From Staphylococcus arlettae (lineage in GTDB: Bacteria > Bacillota > Bacilli > Staphylococcales > Staphylococcaceae), in assembly GCF_002902345.1 (NCBI RefSeq), contig NZ_PPQB01000010.1, forward strand, positions 409,096 through 473,095: a stretch of DNA of 64,000 bases, written 5' to 3'. This document shows positions 10,288 to 20,300 of this stretch, piece by piece. Made by a program: the position numbers and the translations under genes. The notes below the pieces were generated by a model. The model did no database searches. It was not told where the DNA came from and saw only the letters and a program-made list of their open reading frames with translations. Each line of letters begins with the position of its first letter. The stretch's first letter is position 1.

Positions 10288-10902
10288 TTAAAATTTATAA
10301 AATTGTAATAACTGAGTAAATGTATCTTCTAGAAATGTTAAAAAGGCTTTGTCGGACTTTAACTCATTCGCATTTGGTTCAAGTGTGCGAGCAACAAAAA
10401 ATTCACCTTTTTTCACATTTTTAACTCGTTCTATTGCTTCTTGAATACTAGCATCATCCATATCTTTGATGTATGTTTTTTCTTGAGTCATATGATCTAA
10501 GCTAATACTATAATCAGCCGGTAATTGTTTTAAAGCATCCATATTATTTTCGAAGACAGCTACTTGTTGTCCTTTGTTTTTGGCTTCGTGCATAATACCG
10601 TACATCACAAATAATTGTGACTCAAAAAGTCCGATTTGAAAATGTGGTTGCATTTTATAACCACGTTTATTAGTAGCGAATGCTACCCACGTGTCTTTTG
10701 GTGGATTGACAACACGTCTTGCATGTTTGGCCACATGTGGATAAAAAGTTTCTCCTGTGGCAGTTTCAAGAAATTGAGAGAAATAATCTCCTAATTCATG
10801 CAATTGTGGTCTTATATTATCATCTAAGGCTGACATACGTGCGTCTAAACCTGGAATTGAAAAAGTTTTAAAGTCTTTGGGTTTAAAAGTATATTTTGTC
10901 AT
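10288..10902 (-). CDS. UPF0637 (DUF1054, YktB-like) protein
   Basis: 204-residue soluble protein of the YktB/UPF0637 family: N-terminal [18 protein letters not shown], central [18 protein letters not shown], both typical. No enzymatic function is established for the family. Starts at ATG 10902 with an AGGAGGT SD. Convergent with the DUF4064 gene and divergent from the inositol monophosphatase gene. Confidence 0.85.
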   Translation of the reverse strand: MTKYTFKPKDFKTFSIPGLDARMSALDDNIRPQLHELGDYFSQFLETATGETFYPHVAKHARRVVNPPKDTWVAFATNKRGYKMQPHFQIGLFESQLFVMYGIMHEAKNKGQQVAVFENNMDALKQLPADYSISLDHMTQEKTYIKDMDDASIQEAIERVKNVKKGEFFVARTLEPNANELKSDKAFLTFLEDTFTQLLQFYKF

Positions 10903-11113
10903 GTTGACCTCCTAATAGCAGTCTATTTGATGGTATTGTAGCATAAATTTCGACTGAAAAAATATAGTTATGCATAGATTGTTATTAATTAGACAAAAAT
11001 AAAAGTGTATGTATACCACTAAAGCATTCCTTGAGAAATTTTAGGGTTTTAAAGTTTATAGTCGAGTTTAATAGTGTATTTACTGTATAATATGAAGCAA
11101 GGTAGGAGATGAT

Positions 11114-11935
11114 ATGATGACTGTATACGAATTTGCAAAAGGCTTGATATTAGAAGCAGGCAATAACGTTAGGAAGATTATGGATCAAGATCTTGAAATT
11201 GAGACCAAATCCAATCCTAATGATTTAGTTACGAATGTTGATAAGGCAACTGAACATTATATTTATGATAATATCATGCAAACTTATCCTAATCATGCTG
11301 TTATAGGTGAAGAAGGTCACGGACATGATTTAGTAGATATATCAGGCGTAGTATGGGTTGTTGATCCTATTGATGGTACGCTTAATTTTGTGCATCAAGG
11401 TGAAAATTTTGCTATTTCAATCGGCATTTTCCAAGATGGTCAACCGTATGCAGGTTTTGTTTATGATGTGATGAATGATGTGTTATATCATGCAAAAGTA
11501 GGTGAAGGCGCATTTGAAAATGAGACGCTATTACCGAGCATAAAGGATACACAATTAAAACAAAGTATTATTGCTATAAATCCCAACTGGTTAACTAAAC
11601 CTAAATTAGGTGAAATGTTTAAACCAATAGTAGAAGATGCGCGCAGTGCAAGAGCATATGGCTCTGCAGCTTTAGAAATTATTTATGTTGCAACGGGTAA
11701 ACTTGCTGCGTATATTACACCAAGGCTACAACCGTGGGATTTTGCTGGAGGACTAATTATTCTCCATGAAGTCAATGGGGTTGCTTCTAATTTAGCAGGA
11801 GCTACTTTATCTATTACATCTGCAAATTCCATTGTGATAGCAAATAAACAATTACACAATGAATTATTAACTTCTTATTTTAATTATCATCAAGACACGA
11901 TTACTGTTTTACATGAGCGTATGCAGCAAAAATAA
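11114..11935 (+). CDS. Inositol monophosphatase family protein
   Basis: Mg2+-dependent sugar/inositol phosphatase fold of 273 residues. Metal-binding motifs are present: GEEGH (first Glu pair), WVVDPIDGTLNFVH (DPIDGT core), and the C-terminal PWDFAGG. The natural substrate is not known; SuhB-like, FBPase-like or NADP-phosphatase roles all exist in the family. Start: ATG at 11114 with TAGGAGATG SD; an adjacent ATG at 11117 is equally possible. Confidence 0.88.
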   Translation: MMTVYEFAKGLILEAGNNVRKIMDQDLEIETKSNPNDLVTNVDKATEHYIYDNIMQTYPNHAVIGEEGHGHDLVDISGVVWVVDPIDGTLNFVHQGENFAISIGIFQDGQPYAGFVYDVMNDVLYHAKVGEGAFENETLLPSIKDTQLKQSIIAINPNWLTKPKLGEMFKPIVEDARSARAYGSAALEIIYVATGKLAAYITPRLQPWDFAGGLIILHEVNGVASNLAGATLSITSANSIVIANKQLHNELLTSYFNYHQDTITVLHERMQQK

Positions 11936-11938
11936 AAA

Positions 11939-11996
11939 TAGAGAGCTAAGGTTACAAATCAACATAATGTTATTTGCGAATCCTTGCTCTCTTTTA
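11939..11996. terminator. Bidirectional terminator
   Basis: AGAGAGCTAAGG pairs with TCCTTGCTCTCT across a 31-base loop, followed by TTTTATT. It lies between the convergent inositol phosphatase and DUF5325 genes. Confidence 0.75.
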
Positions 11997-12015
11997 TTAA
12001 ACAGTAAAGTACTGA

Positions 12016-12213
12016 TTATAACCAGCCGTTTTCACGATATTTCTTTTTTAACGTAAAGCCAACGCCAAATGTTGCAATGAATAATATAAGTGTTAAAATC
12101 ATCAGTGGAACATTTGTAGCTGCTAAGCTGAAACTAAACAATAATAAGAATACTATTGCTACTACTGAAAGTACCCAAAAAATTGCTTTAGATTTTTGTT
12201 GTTTTTGTTGCAT
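12016..12213 (-). CDS. DUF5325 small membrane protein
   Basis: 65-residue protein with two hydrophobic helices (AIFWVLSVVAIVFLLLFSF and VPLMILTLILFIATFGVGF) joined by a short loop, Lys/Gln-rich N-terminus and basic C-terminus. It matches small staphylococcal DUF5325 proteins of unknown role. The start at 12213 is chosen because AAAGGTG lies 8 bases upstream; an in-frame GTG-type start at 12246 is possible but has no SD. It is divergent from typA. Confidence 0.7.
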   Translation of the reverse strand: MQQKQQKSKAIFWVLSVVAIVFLLLFSFSLAATNVPLMILTLILFIATFGVGFTLKKKYRENGWL

Positions 12214-12229
12214 CCCGACCACACCTTTA

Positions 12230-12260
12230 TTGTTTTCTTTAACCAATTATATGATATAAT
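12230..12260 (+). promoter_or_regulatory. Promoter of typA (extended -10)
   Basis: TGATATAAT at 12252-12260 is an extended -10 element, with a weak TTGTTT/TGTTTT -35 at 12230-12237. The site lies 51 bases before the typA start and overlaps the 5' region of the divergent DUF5325 gene. Confidence 0.6.
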
Positions 12261-12311
12261 AAAAAAGTTGCAATTAAAAGTGGGAATTTACTCAAGAAAG
12301 GAAAATAATTA

Positions 12312-14159
12312 ATGACTCAAATTAGAGAAGATGTTCGTAATATAGCTATCATTGCACACGTAGACCATGGTAAAACAACTTTAGTAGATGAATTGTTAAA
12401 ACAATCTGGTATTTTTCGTGAGAATGAACATGTAGACGAAAGAGCGATGGATTCAAATGATATAGAAAGAGAACGTGGTATTACTATACTAGCTAAAAAT
12501 ACTGCCGTAGATTATAAAGGGACACGTATTAATATTTTAGATACTCCTGGACACGCTGACTTTGGCGGTGAAGTTGAGCGTATCATGAAAATGGTAGACG
12601 GAGTGGTATTAGTAGTTGATGCTTATGAAGGTACGATGCCACAAACGCGTTTTGTGTTGAAAAAAGCGCTAGAACAAAATTTAAAACCTGTTGTAGTTGT
12701 AAATAAAATAGATAAACCATCTGCAAGAGCAGAAGCGGTAGTAGATGAAGTATTAGACCTATTTATCGAATTAGAAGCTTCAGACGAGCAACTAGAATTC
12801 CCAGTGGTTTATGCTGCAGCAGTAAATGGTACAGCGAGTTTAGATGCAGAGCAACAAGATGAAAATATGCAGTCATTATATGAAACAATTATTGATTACG
12901 TACCAGCACCAGTAGATAATCGCGAAGAACCTTTACAATTCCAAATTGCATTATTAGATTACAATGATTATGTGGGACGTATTGGCGTAGGACGTGTGTT
13001 TAGAGGAACAATGCGTGTAGGTGATAATGTTTCACTTATTAAATTAGATGGAACAATTAAAAATTTCCGTGTAACTAAAATCTTTGGTTATTTCGGTTTA
13101 AATAGAGTTGAAGTTCAAGAAGCCGTTGCTGGTGATTTAATTGCTGTATCAGGAATGGAAGACATTAACGTTGGTGAAACAGTAACACCTCATGATCATC
13201 AAGAAGCGTTACCAGTACTACGAATCGATGAACCAACATTAGAAATGACATTTAAAGTAAATAATTCACCGTTTGCAGGTCGTGAAGGTGACTTTGTAAC
13301 AGCACGTCAAATTCAAGAACGTTTAGATCAACAATTAGAAACAGATGTATCATTGAAAGTTACGCAAACTGATTCACCTGATACATGGATTGTTGCAGGA
13401 CGTGGAGAATTACATTTATCAATATTAATTGAAAATATGCGTCGTGAAGGCTATGAATTACAAGTTTCTAAACCACAAGTTATCTTAAAAGATATTGATG
13501 GTGTTACTTGTGAACCATTCGAACGTGTACAATGTGAAGTGCCACAAGAATATACTGGTGGCGTTATTGAGTCTTTAGGTCAACGTAAAGGTGAAATGTT
13601 AGACATGGCAACAACTGACAATGGCTTAACTCGTATCATCTTTATGGTACCAGCTCGAGGCTTAATCGGATATACTACTGAATTTATGTCACAAACGCGT
13701 GGTTATGGTATTATTAACCATACTTTCGAAGAATTTAAACCACGTATTAAAGGCTATATTGGTGGTAGAAGAAATGGTGCGCTCGTTTCAATGGATCAAG
13801 GTCAAGCAAGTGCATATGCAATTATGGGCTTAGAAGACCGTGGTACTAACTTTATGGAACCAGGTACTGAAGTATATGAAGGTATGATTGTTGGTGAACA
13901 TAATAGAGATAATGATTTAACAGTTAATGTGACTAAAGTTAAACAACAAACCAACGTACGTTCAGCAACGAAAGACCAAACAGTGACAATGAAACGTCCA
14001 AGAGTCTTAACATTAGAAGAAGCATTGCAATTCATTAATGACGATGAATTAGTAGAGGTTACTCCTGAAAGCATACGTTTAAGAAAGAAAATCTTAGAAA
14101 AATCAGCTCGTGAAAAAGAAGCAAAACGTGTGAAACAATTAATGCAAGATGAAGAGTAA
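12312..14159 (+). CDS. typA: Ribosome-associated translational GTPase TypA/BipA
   Basis: GTPase of the EF-G/LepA superfamily that helps 50S assembly and stress or cold adaptation. G domain motifs: G1 [10 protein letters not shown]2 in RGITI, G3 DTPGHADF, G4 NKID. Domain II, the EF-G III/V-like domains and the TypA-specific C-terminal domain fill the remainder. 615 residues, the family norm. ATG at 12312 with AGAAAGGA SD. Followed directly by a strong terminator, so monocistronic. Confidence 0.97.
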   Translation: MTQIREDVRNIAIIAHVDHGKTTLVDELLKQSGIFRENEHVDERAMDSNDIERERGITILAKNTAVDYKGTRINILDTPGHADFGGEVERIMKMVDGVVLVVDAYEGTMPQTRFVLKKALEQNLKPVVVVNKIDKPSARAEAVVDEVLDLFIELEASDEQLEFPVVYAAAVNGTASLDAEQQDENMQSLYETIIDYVPAPVDNREEPLQFQIALLDYNDYVGRIGVGRVFRGTMRVGDNVSLIKLDGTIKNFRVTKIFGYFGLNRVEVQEAVAGDLIAVSGMEDINVGETVTPHDHQEALPVLRIDEPTLEMTFKVNNSPFAGREGDFVTARQIQERLDQQLETDVSLKVTQTDSPDTWIVAGRGELHLSILIENMRREGYELQVSKPQVILKDIDGVTCEPFERVQCEVPQEYTGGVIESLGQRKGEMLDMATTDNGLTRIIFMVPARGLIGYTTEFMSQTRGYGIINHTFEEFKPRIKGYIGGRRNGALVSMDQGQASAYAIMGLEDRGTNFMEPGTEVYEGMIVGEHNRDNDLTVNVTKVKQQTNVRSATKDQTVTMKRPRVLTLEEALQFINDDELVEVTPESIRLRKKILEKSAREKEAKRVKQLMQDEE

Positions 14160-14161
14160 CA

Positions 14162-14201
14162 CAAAAATCCCAGTCCATGAAATTCATGGACTGGGATTTT
14201 T
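14162..14201. terminator. Terminator of typA / ylaI (bidirectional)
   Basis: AAAAATCCCAGTCCATGAA and its complement form an almost perfect palindrome ending in TTTTT. A run on the left lets it serve the leftward YlaI-type gene too. Confidence 0.92.
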
Positions 14202-14204
14202 ATG

Positions 14205-14378
14205 TTATCGATGATTAAATGTTGTATATTGATGGCGCTGTTTTGGGCGATCTAATCTACTTTTACATTCATCACACATAAATGTGTGCATCGGATCATT
14301 ACGTAAACGTTTGGCTTCTAGAGTGTTCTCATCAATAAATACAGTTGTATCACAAATTATACACTGTACTTTAATCAT
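14205..14378 (-). CDS. YlaI-type zinc-ribbon protein (DUF2197)
   Basis: 57-residue protein read leftward: begins MIKVQCIICDTTVFID and contains a second pair in MCDECKSR, giving a C-x2-C ... C-x2-C zinc ribbon, then a basic tail (RPKQRHQYTTFNHR). This is the YlaI/DUF2197 family, function unknown. ATG at 14378 lies two bases after the stop of the upstream gene and has GAGGTGAT as SD, so the pair forms one operon. Confidence 0.82.
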   Translation of the reverse strand: MIKVQCIICDTTVFIDENTLEAKRLRNDPMHTFMCDECKSRLDRPKQRHQYTTFNHR

Positions 14379-14380
14379 TA

Positions 14381-14863
14381 TTAAATCACCTCAATATGTG
14401 TTACATAGTCAAATTGGTGTGAATAGCCATTTTCCGGTGTATAGATAAAACTATTAACGGCGTTGTCTGTATAAAGACGTTTACCTTCATGCGCAAATTT
14501 GAAAAATAAATATGGTAATAATTCAATGTCTAATTCAATAGCATCTTGATCATTAAATAAACGAATTTTTGAAGCATCGTGTTTTGGTTCTGCATTTTTA
14601 AAAAATGGCGCCATATTAATTACGAATGTACCATCTAACATAGCATTCTTTTTATATTTAATTTCAGAATTTAGTGTTGGTGGATTTGTTTGACCTTCTA
14701 AAATGGCACGATTCCATTCACGGTTATCACTAAATTGAATGGGTTTGGAACCATCAAATACACCAGCTTCTAAATCTTCAATTTTGACTTTACGATCATC
14801 AAAAATCCAAGTTGTACTATCTAATGTAATTGGAAATTTTACTGCACCTTTAATTTGTATCAT
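14381..14863 (-). CDS. Conserved staphylococcal protein of unknown function
   Basis: 160 residues, soluble, beta-rich in appearance, starting MIQIKGAVKFPITLDSTTWIFDD, with a central VINMAPFFKNAEP segment and no Cys, no membrane segment and no motif I can name. Homologues occupy the same place beside ylaI/ylaN in other staphylococci. ATG at 14863 has the SD GGGAGC. Upstream partner of the YlaI-type gene. Confidence 0.6.
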   Translation of the reverse strand: MIQIKGAVKFPITLDSTTWIFDDRKVKIEDLEAGVFDGSKPIQFSDNREWNRAILEGQTNPPTLNSEIKYKKNAMLDGTFVINMAPFFKNAEPKHDASKIRLFNDQDAIELDIELLPYLFFKFAHEGKRLYTDNAVNSFIYTPENGYSHQFDYVTHIEVI

Positions 14864-15216
14864 TGTCCCAGCTCCCTATGTTAAATTTATCGATTGTTGA
14901 CACAACTATAAGCTAAATAAAGCTATAAATAGTAATGTGAAATTATGACTATTTTGTGAATTAATATTACATCATGATTACATTTTTATTAAAGATATAA
15001 TGAATACTAAATAGCAAAATTCCAGTTGATAGTTATGCCTACTACTTTTTAGCCCTGTTTAAGTTAAGTAAAAAAGCGAAGTAATAAACATAAACAATAC
15101 AATTTAATTTTACCACAGATGAAAGGGCGAAGTATATTACCTAAATTAACTTGCTTTTTAAATCTGTGTAAGATAGAATTTTAATATAAAGTTACATTTG
15201 ATAGGGGGAGTATGTC
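14864..15216. other. AT-rich intergenic region, promoters only
   Basis: 353 bases between the leftward 160-residue gene and ylaN. No ORF of note. The ylaN promoter (15151-15179) is visible. The rest is AT-rich with short repeats such as GCGAAGTA at about 15074 and 15127, for which I see no function. Confidence 0.5.
15151..15179 (+). promoter_or_regulatory. Promoter of ylaN
   Basis: TTGCTT at 15151-15156, 17-base spacer, TAGAAT at 15174-15179. It lies 37 bases before the ylaN ATG. Confidence 0.6.
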
Positions 15217-15492
15217 ATGGTAAAGAGTAAAAATTTAAATAGTGCGGCATATGACCAGTTAAATAAAGATGCAGATAGAATTCTCCAATTGATTAAAGTT
15301 CAAATGGATAATCTTACTTTGCCTCAATGCCCATTATACGAAGAAGTACTCGATACTCAAATGTTTGGCTTACAAAAAGAAGTCGATTTTGCAACACAAT
15401 TAGGATTAATTGATAGAGAAGAAGGAAAAGCGCTCATGTTACGTTTAGAAAAAGAACTTTCAAAATTACATGATGCTTTTACCAATGTTTAA
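15217..15492 (+). CDS. ylaN: YlaN, UPF0358 family iron-homeostasis protein
   Basis: 91-residue, mostly helical cytosolic protein (UPF0358). In S. aureus and B. subtilis YlaN binds iron and relieves Fur repression, and it is conditionally essential. Recognisable family features are the N-terminal [19 protein letters not shown] helix and the [15 protein letters not shown] segment with Cys-Pro. ATG at 15217 with a GGGGGAG SD. It is a single-gene unit ended by a terminator at 15583. Confidence 0.9.
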   Translation: MVKSKNLNSAAYDQLNKDADRILQLIKVQMDNLTLPQCPLYEEVLDTQMFGLQKEVDFATQLGLIDREEGKALMLRLEKELSKLHDAFTNV

Positions 15493-15582
15493 TATAATGT
15501 ATAAATAGAATTAAATGTTTGTTCATAGACAGATTATAAAATGAGTTTGATGACAGAAATAAAACTACATAAACAAATTTTT

Positions 15583-15627
15583 TAGCTAGAGAGACAATAT
15601 TACAATTGAGCTTTCTAGCTATTTTTT
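15583..15627 (+). terminator. Terminator downstream of ylaN
   Basis: TAGCTAGA (15583-15590) pairs with TCTAGCTA (15614-15621), followed by TTTTTT. It stands about 90 bases beyond the ylaN stop. Confidence 0.75.
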
Positions 15628-15679
15628 ATAAATAAATTAAAATTCCCTATGACTTTGTTCGAAACTATAGGCTAAAATT

Positions 15680-15688
15680 TGCTATAAT
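15680..15688 (+). promoter_or_regulatory. Extended -10 promoter of ftsW
   Basis: TGCTATAAT, an extended -10 element with no good -35 at 17 bases (TTGTTC at 15655 is too far). It leaves a leader of about 125 bases before ftsW. It is the only promoter-like feature seen between the ylaN terminator and ftsW. Confidence 0.5.
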
Positions 15689-15818
15689 GTACAATGTGCA
15701 ATTTAAATATAATTTAGAAGTTATACATATTATGCACAGTTAATAATGAAATCAATTAAGATTTATGGATTAAACTGTTACAAAAAAGATATTAATATTA
15801 GAATTGGATGAAATGTAA

Positions 15819-17048
15819 ATGAAAAACATAAAGCAACTATTTCGACAAGTAGGTAAATATGCGCGATATATCGATTATCCGTTAGTTGTTACATATTTAT
15901 TACTGTGTTTAATCGGGTTAGTTATGGTTTACAGTGCTAGTATGGTGGCAGCCACAAAAGGTTCATTAACAGGTGGTAACCCAGTTTCAGGAACTTACTT
16001 TTATACACGTCAACTGATGTATGTCATCATGAGTTTATGTATTGTCTTTTTCATGGCTTTTTTCCTGAATGTTAAATTTTTAGCTACCACTCGATTTCAA
16101 AAATGGATGATGGCGCTTTTAGTAATTTTGTTATTAGCCACATTAGTAGTGGGAAGCAATATTAATGGTTCTAAAAGCTGGATAAATTTAGGATTTATGA
16201 ATTTACAAGCATCCGAACTGTTAAAAATTGGTATCATTTTATATATACCATATATGATAGAAAAAAAGCGACCACGTGTCTTTACTCAACCTAAACTATT
16301 AACCTCACCTATTATTTTGGCAGGTTTTTGTATTGGTCTCGTCTTTTTACAACGAGATGTGGGACAAACATTGCTTATTTTAATTATCTTTTTCGCTATT
16401 TTATTTTATGCTGGTATTGGTGTTCAGAAGTCCATTAAGTACATATTAACTATTTTAGTTGGAGCGGTGATCATCGGTTCGTTATTACTATTATTAGGAT
16501 TAGTACCGGACTATTTAACTGCTCGTTTCAGTACGCTAGCAAATCCATTTAGTACTGAAGAAGGTACTGGTTATCATATTGCCAATTCGTTATTGGCAAT
16601 AGGTAATGGAGGATTGTTTGGTAGAGGACTTGGTAACAGTATAATGAAACTTGGTTATCTACCTGAACCACACACTGATTTTATCTTTGCGATTATTTGT
16701 GAGGAACTTGGTTTAATAGGCGGCTTGTTTGTCATTTGCTTGTTATTCTTTATTGTTTATCGAGCGTTTGAACTAGCTAATAAAACAAGCTCTTATTTCT
16801 ATAAACTTGTCTGTGTCGGTGTAGCAAGTTATATTGGTAGCCAGACTTTCGTTAATTTGGGTGGTATTTCAGGAACTATTCCATTAACCGGTGTACCATT
16901 ACCATTCTTGAGTTTTGGTGGCTCTTCAATGATTAGTTTGAGTATTGCTATGGGCTTATTGCTGATTACTGCTAAACAAATTAAAATTGATGAGCAGCGT
17001 CTTAAAAAGCAACAACAAAATAATCCGTTTACTAATAGACAACGGTGA
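15819..17048 (+). CDS. ftsW: Septal peptidoglycan glycosyltransferase FtsW (SEDS family)
   Basis: Polytopic SEDS-family enzyme that polymerises lipid II at the division septum with a cognate class B PBP. Ten or so membrane segments in 409 residues; family motifs include GSKSWINLGF and QPSELLKI-like LQASELLKI, the large extracellular loop with GYHIANSLLAIGNGGLFGRGLG, and the C-terminal PLPFLSFGGSS. The Asp in the conserved VGQTLL region (QRDVGQT) is present. ATG at 15819 lacks a strong SD. Followed by a terminator. Confidence 0.93.
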   Translation: MKNIKQLFRQVGKYARYIDYPLVVTYLLLCLIGLVMVYSASMVAATKGSLTGGNPVSGTYFYTRQLMYVIMSLCIVFFMAFFLNVKFLATTRFQKWMMALLVILLLATLVVGSNINGSKSWINLGFMNLQASELLKIGIILYIPYMIEKKRPRVFTQPKLLTSPIILAGFCIGLVFLQRDVGQTLLILIIFFAILFYAGIGVQKSIKYILTILVGAVIIGSLLLLLGLVPDYLTARFSTLANPFSTEEGTGYHIANSLLAIGNGGLFGRGLGNSIMKLGYLPEPHTDFIFAIICEELGLIGGLFVICLLFFIVYRAFELANKTSSYFYKLVCVGVASYIGSQTFVNLGGISGTIPLTGVPLPFLSFGGSSMISLSIAMGLLLITAKQIKIDEQRLKKQQQNNPFTNRQR

Positions 17049-17056
17049 TTAACATA

Positions 17057-17098
17057 AAACAAACTTTACAAGGTAAACTGCCTGTAAAGTTTGTTTTT
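17057..17098 (+). terminator. Terminator of ftsW
   Basis: AAACAAACTTTACA (17057-17070) pairs with TGTAAAGTTTGTTT starting at 17083, followed by T residues. Confidence 0.88.
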
Positions 17099-17205
17099 CT
17101 ATCTCTAGAAAAATTATAATTGCTTAGCTTATTTGCATATAGTGATAAGTTTTTGTTATCAATAGTAATAACTTTTTTTAATTTTTAAAATGTGATAATA
17201 TGATT

Positions 17206-17262
17206 AGAGATACGACAAATATACGTTTTATGGCATGATTTAGGTTATAGCCAAGTGTCTCT
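17206..17262 (+). other. Structured segment in the pyc upstream region
   Basis: AGAGATAC at 17206-17213 can pair over all 8 positions (one G-U) with GTGTCTCT at 17255-17262, enclosing a smaller TGGC/GCCA stem. It lies downstream of a possible extended -10 (TGTGATAAT near 17191) and upstream of the pyc-proximal promoter. Together with the ftsW terminator and the promoter it fills the 350-base ftsW-pyc gap. It does not match a riboswitch class I know. Confidence 0.35.
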
Positions 17263-17338
17263 ACAGTGAATTTTAGGTGTATAAATAAACGGAAATTTGC
17301 ATTATCAATTTTAATCACTGTATACAAAGTTCGTATTT

Positions 17339-17347
17339 TGATATAAT
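17339..17347 (+). promoter_or_regulatory. Extended -10 promoter of pyc
   Basis: TGATATAAT, an extended -10 element with a second overlapping TATAAT at 17347-17352. It gives a leader of about 45 bases before the TTG start. Confidence 0.5.
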
Positions 17348-17398
17348 ATAATGTATCTAATTATTTAGAAAATTTAAAATTTTAAGGGGGACCATGAT

Positions 17399-20300
17399 TT
17401 GAGGAATATAAATAAATTACTAGTAGCCAATCGTGGGGAAATTGCAATACGTATTTTTAGGGCAGCGACAGAATTAGATATTTCGACTGTTGCAATTTAT
17501 TCAAATGAAGATAAAGGTTCTTTACATAGATATAAAGCAGATGAGTCTTACTTAGTGGGAGAAGATCTAGGCCCTGCGGATAGTTATTTAAATATTGAAC
17601 GTATTATAGATGTTGCTAAACGTGCAAATGTAGATGCTATACATCCAGGATATGGCTTTTTAAGTGAGAATGAAACATTTGCCAAACGTTGTGCTGAAGA
17701 AGGGATTAAATTTATTGGTCCACATCTTGAACACTTAGATATGTTTGGAGATAAAGTTAAAGCAAGAGAAACAGCAATAAAAGCAGATTTACCAGTTATA
17801 CCTGGTACGGATGGCCCAATAGAAAGCTATGAAGCTGCACAAGATTTTGCTAATGAAGCAGGCTACCCATTGATGATTAAAGCCACAAGTGGTGGTGGCG
17901 GTAAAGGGATGCGTATCGTTAGAAGTAACGATGAATTAGAAGATGCTTTTTACAGAGCGAAATCTGAAGCTGAAAAATCATTTGGTAATAGTGAAGTTTA
18001 TATTGAAAAATATATAGATAATCCTAAACATATTGAAGTACAAATTATGGGTGATGAACACGGTAATATTGTACATTTGTATGAACGTGACTGTTCTGTA
18101 CAACGACGTCATCAAAAAGTAGTGGAAGTCGCACCTTCAGTTGCACTACCAGATGCATTAAGAGAAGAAATTTGTGAAGCAGCATTAGATTTATCACGCA
18201 AAATAAAATATGTGAATGCAGGTACTGTAGAGTTTTTAGTTTCAGGCAATGAATATTACTTTATTGAAGTGAATCCACGAGTTCAAGTAGAACATACTAT
18301 TACTGAAATGATTACTGGTGTTGATATTGTTAAAACACAAATTTTAGTAGCTGATGGTGCATCATTATTCAGTGACAGTATAGCGATGCCACAACAAGAA
18401 GAAATACAAACTTTAGGTTATGCTGTGCAATGTCGTATCACAACTGAAGACCCAACAAATGATTTCATGCCAGATACAGGACGTATAATTGCTTATCGAT
18501 CAAGCGGTGGGTTTGGCGTACGTTTAGATGCTGGTGATGGCTTCCAAGGTGCAGAAATTTCACCATATTATGATTCTTTACTAGTTAAACTATCTACGCA
18601 TGGTATGAATTTCAAACAAGCCCAAGAGAAGATGGACCGCTCGTTACAAGAAATGAGAATTCGTGGTGTTAAAACAAACATACCTTTCCTTATCAATGTA
18701 ATGCGTAATCCACAATTCATTAGTGGTGACTATACAACAAAATTTATTGAAAATACGCCAGAATTATTTAACATTGAGCCTACAAGAGACCGAGGTACTA
18801 AAACGTTAGAATATATTGGAAATGTGACTATTAATGGTTTCCCAAATGTTGATAAAAGACCGAAACCAGAATATGAAGCATCACCGATTCCTCGAGTAGA
18901 TGGTAAAACGATAAGTCAACTTTCTGGTACTAAACAGATTTTAGATAAAGAAGGGCCAGCAGGAGTTACGAAATGGTTGAAAGAACAAGATGATGTTTTA
19001 ATCACTGATACAACATTTAGAGATGCACATCAATCATTACTAGCAACACGTGTACGTACGAAGGATATGATGAATATAGCCTCTAAAACGTCACAAGTGA
19101 TGCAAGATAATTTTTCTCTTGAGATGTGGGGCGGCGCAACATTTGATGTAGCTTATAATTTCCTAAAAGAAAGTCCTTGGGAACGATTAGAACGTCTACG
19201 TAAGGCAATTCCTAATGTGTTATTCCAAATGTTGTTACGTGCATCAAATGCTGTAGGATATAAGAACTATCCAGATAATGTCATCAAAAAGTTTGTGAAG
19301 GAAAGTGCTGAAGCGGGCATAGATGTTTTCCGTATATTTGACTCACTTAATTGGGTAGATCAAATGAAGGTAGCAAACGAAGCCGTGCAGGAAGCAGGTA
19401 AAATTTCTGAAGGTACGATTTGTTATACAGGTGATATTTTAAATCCTGAACGTTCTAATATTTATACAATTGATTACTATGTGAATTTAGCCAAAACTTT
19501 AGAGCGTGAAGGTTTCCATATTTTAGCAATTAAAGATATGGCAGGTTTATTAAAACCGAAAGCAGCGTTCGAATTAGTAAGTGAATTAAAAGCAGCTGTG
19601 AATTTACCAATTCATTTACACACACATGATACAAGTGGTAACGGCATATTAATCTATAAACAAGCAATTGACGCTGGTGTAGATGTTATTGACACGGCTG
19701 TTGCGACGATGAGTGGCTTAACGAGTCAACCAAGTGCTAACTCACTTTACTATGCACTTAATGGCTTCGATAGAAATATGCGTGCTGACATTGATGGATT
19801 GGAGACATTATCACATTATTGGGGAACTGTCAGACAGTATTATAGTGACTTTGAGAGTGATATCAAATCACCAAATACTGAAATATATAAACATGAAATG
19901 CCTGGTGGTCAATATTCTAATTTACATCAACAAGCTAAAAGTTTAGGATTAGGAAATCGCTATAATGAAGTGAAAGACATGTATCGACGAGTGAACTTCT
20001 TATTTGGTGATATTGTGAAAGTAACGCCATCATCTAAGGTTGTCGGAGACATGGCATTGTATATGGTTCAAAATGACTTAGACGAAGACTCGGTTATTAA
20101 AGATGGACATAAACTTGATTTCCCAGAATCTGTAGTGTCGTTCTTTAAAGGTGAAATAGGTCAACCTGTTGGTGGATTTAATGAAAAATTACAGAAAGTA
20201 ATTTTAAAAGGCCAACAACCACTCACAGATAGACCGGGTGAATATTTACCATCAGTTGATTTTGAACAAGTAAGACAAGAGCTAGAGCAATTACAACTTA

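Noticed and set aside
12077..12259. Rightward 60-residue ORF over the DUF5325 gene
   Set aside because: Runs through the leftward DUF5325 gene and into the typA promoter, and has no SD.
17200..17300. Possible purine-type riboswitch before pyc
   Set aside because: AGTGTCTCTAC is only superficially like the conserved core; the three-way junction and loop-loop elements are absent.
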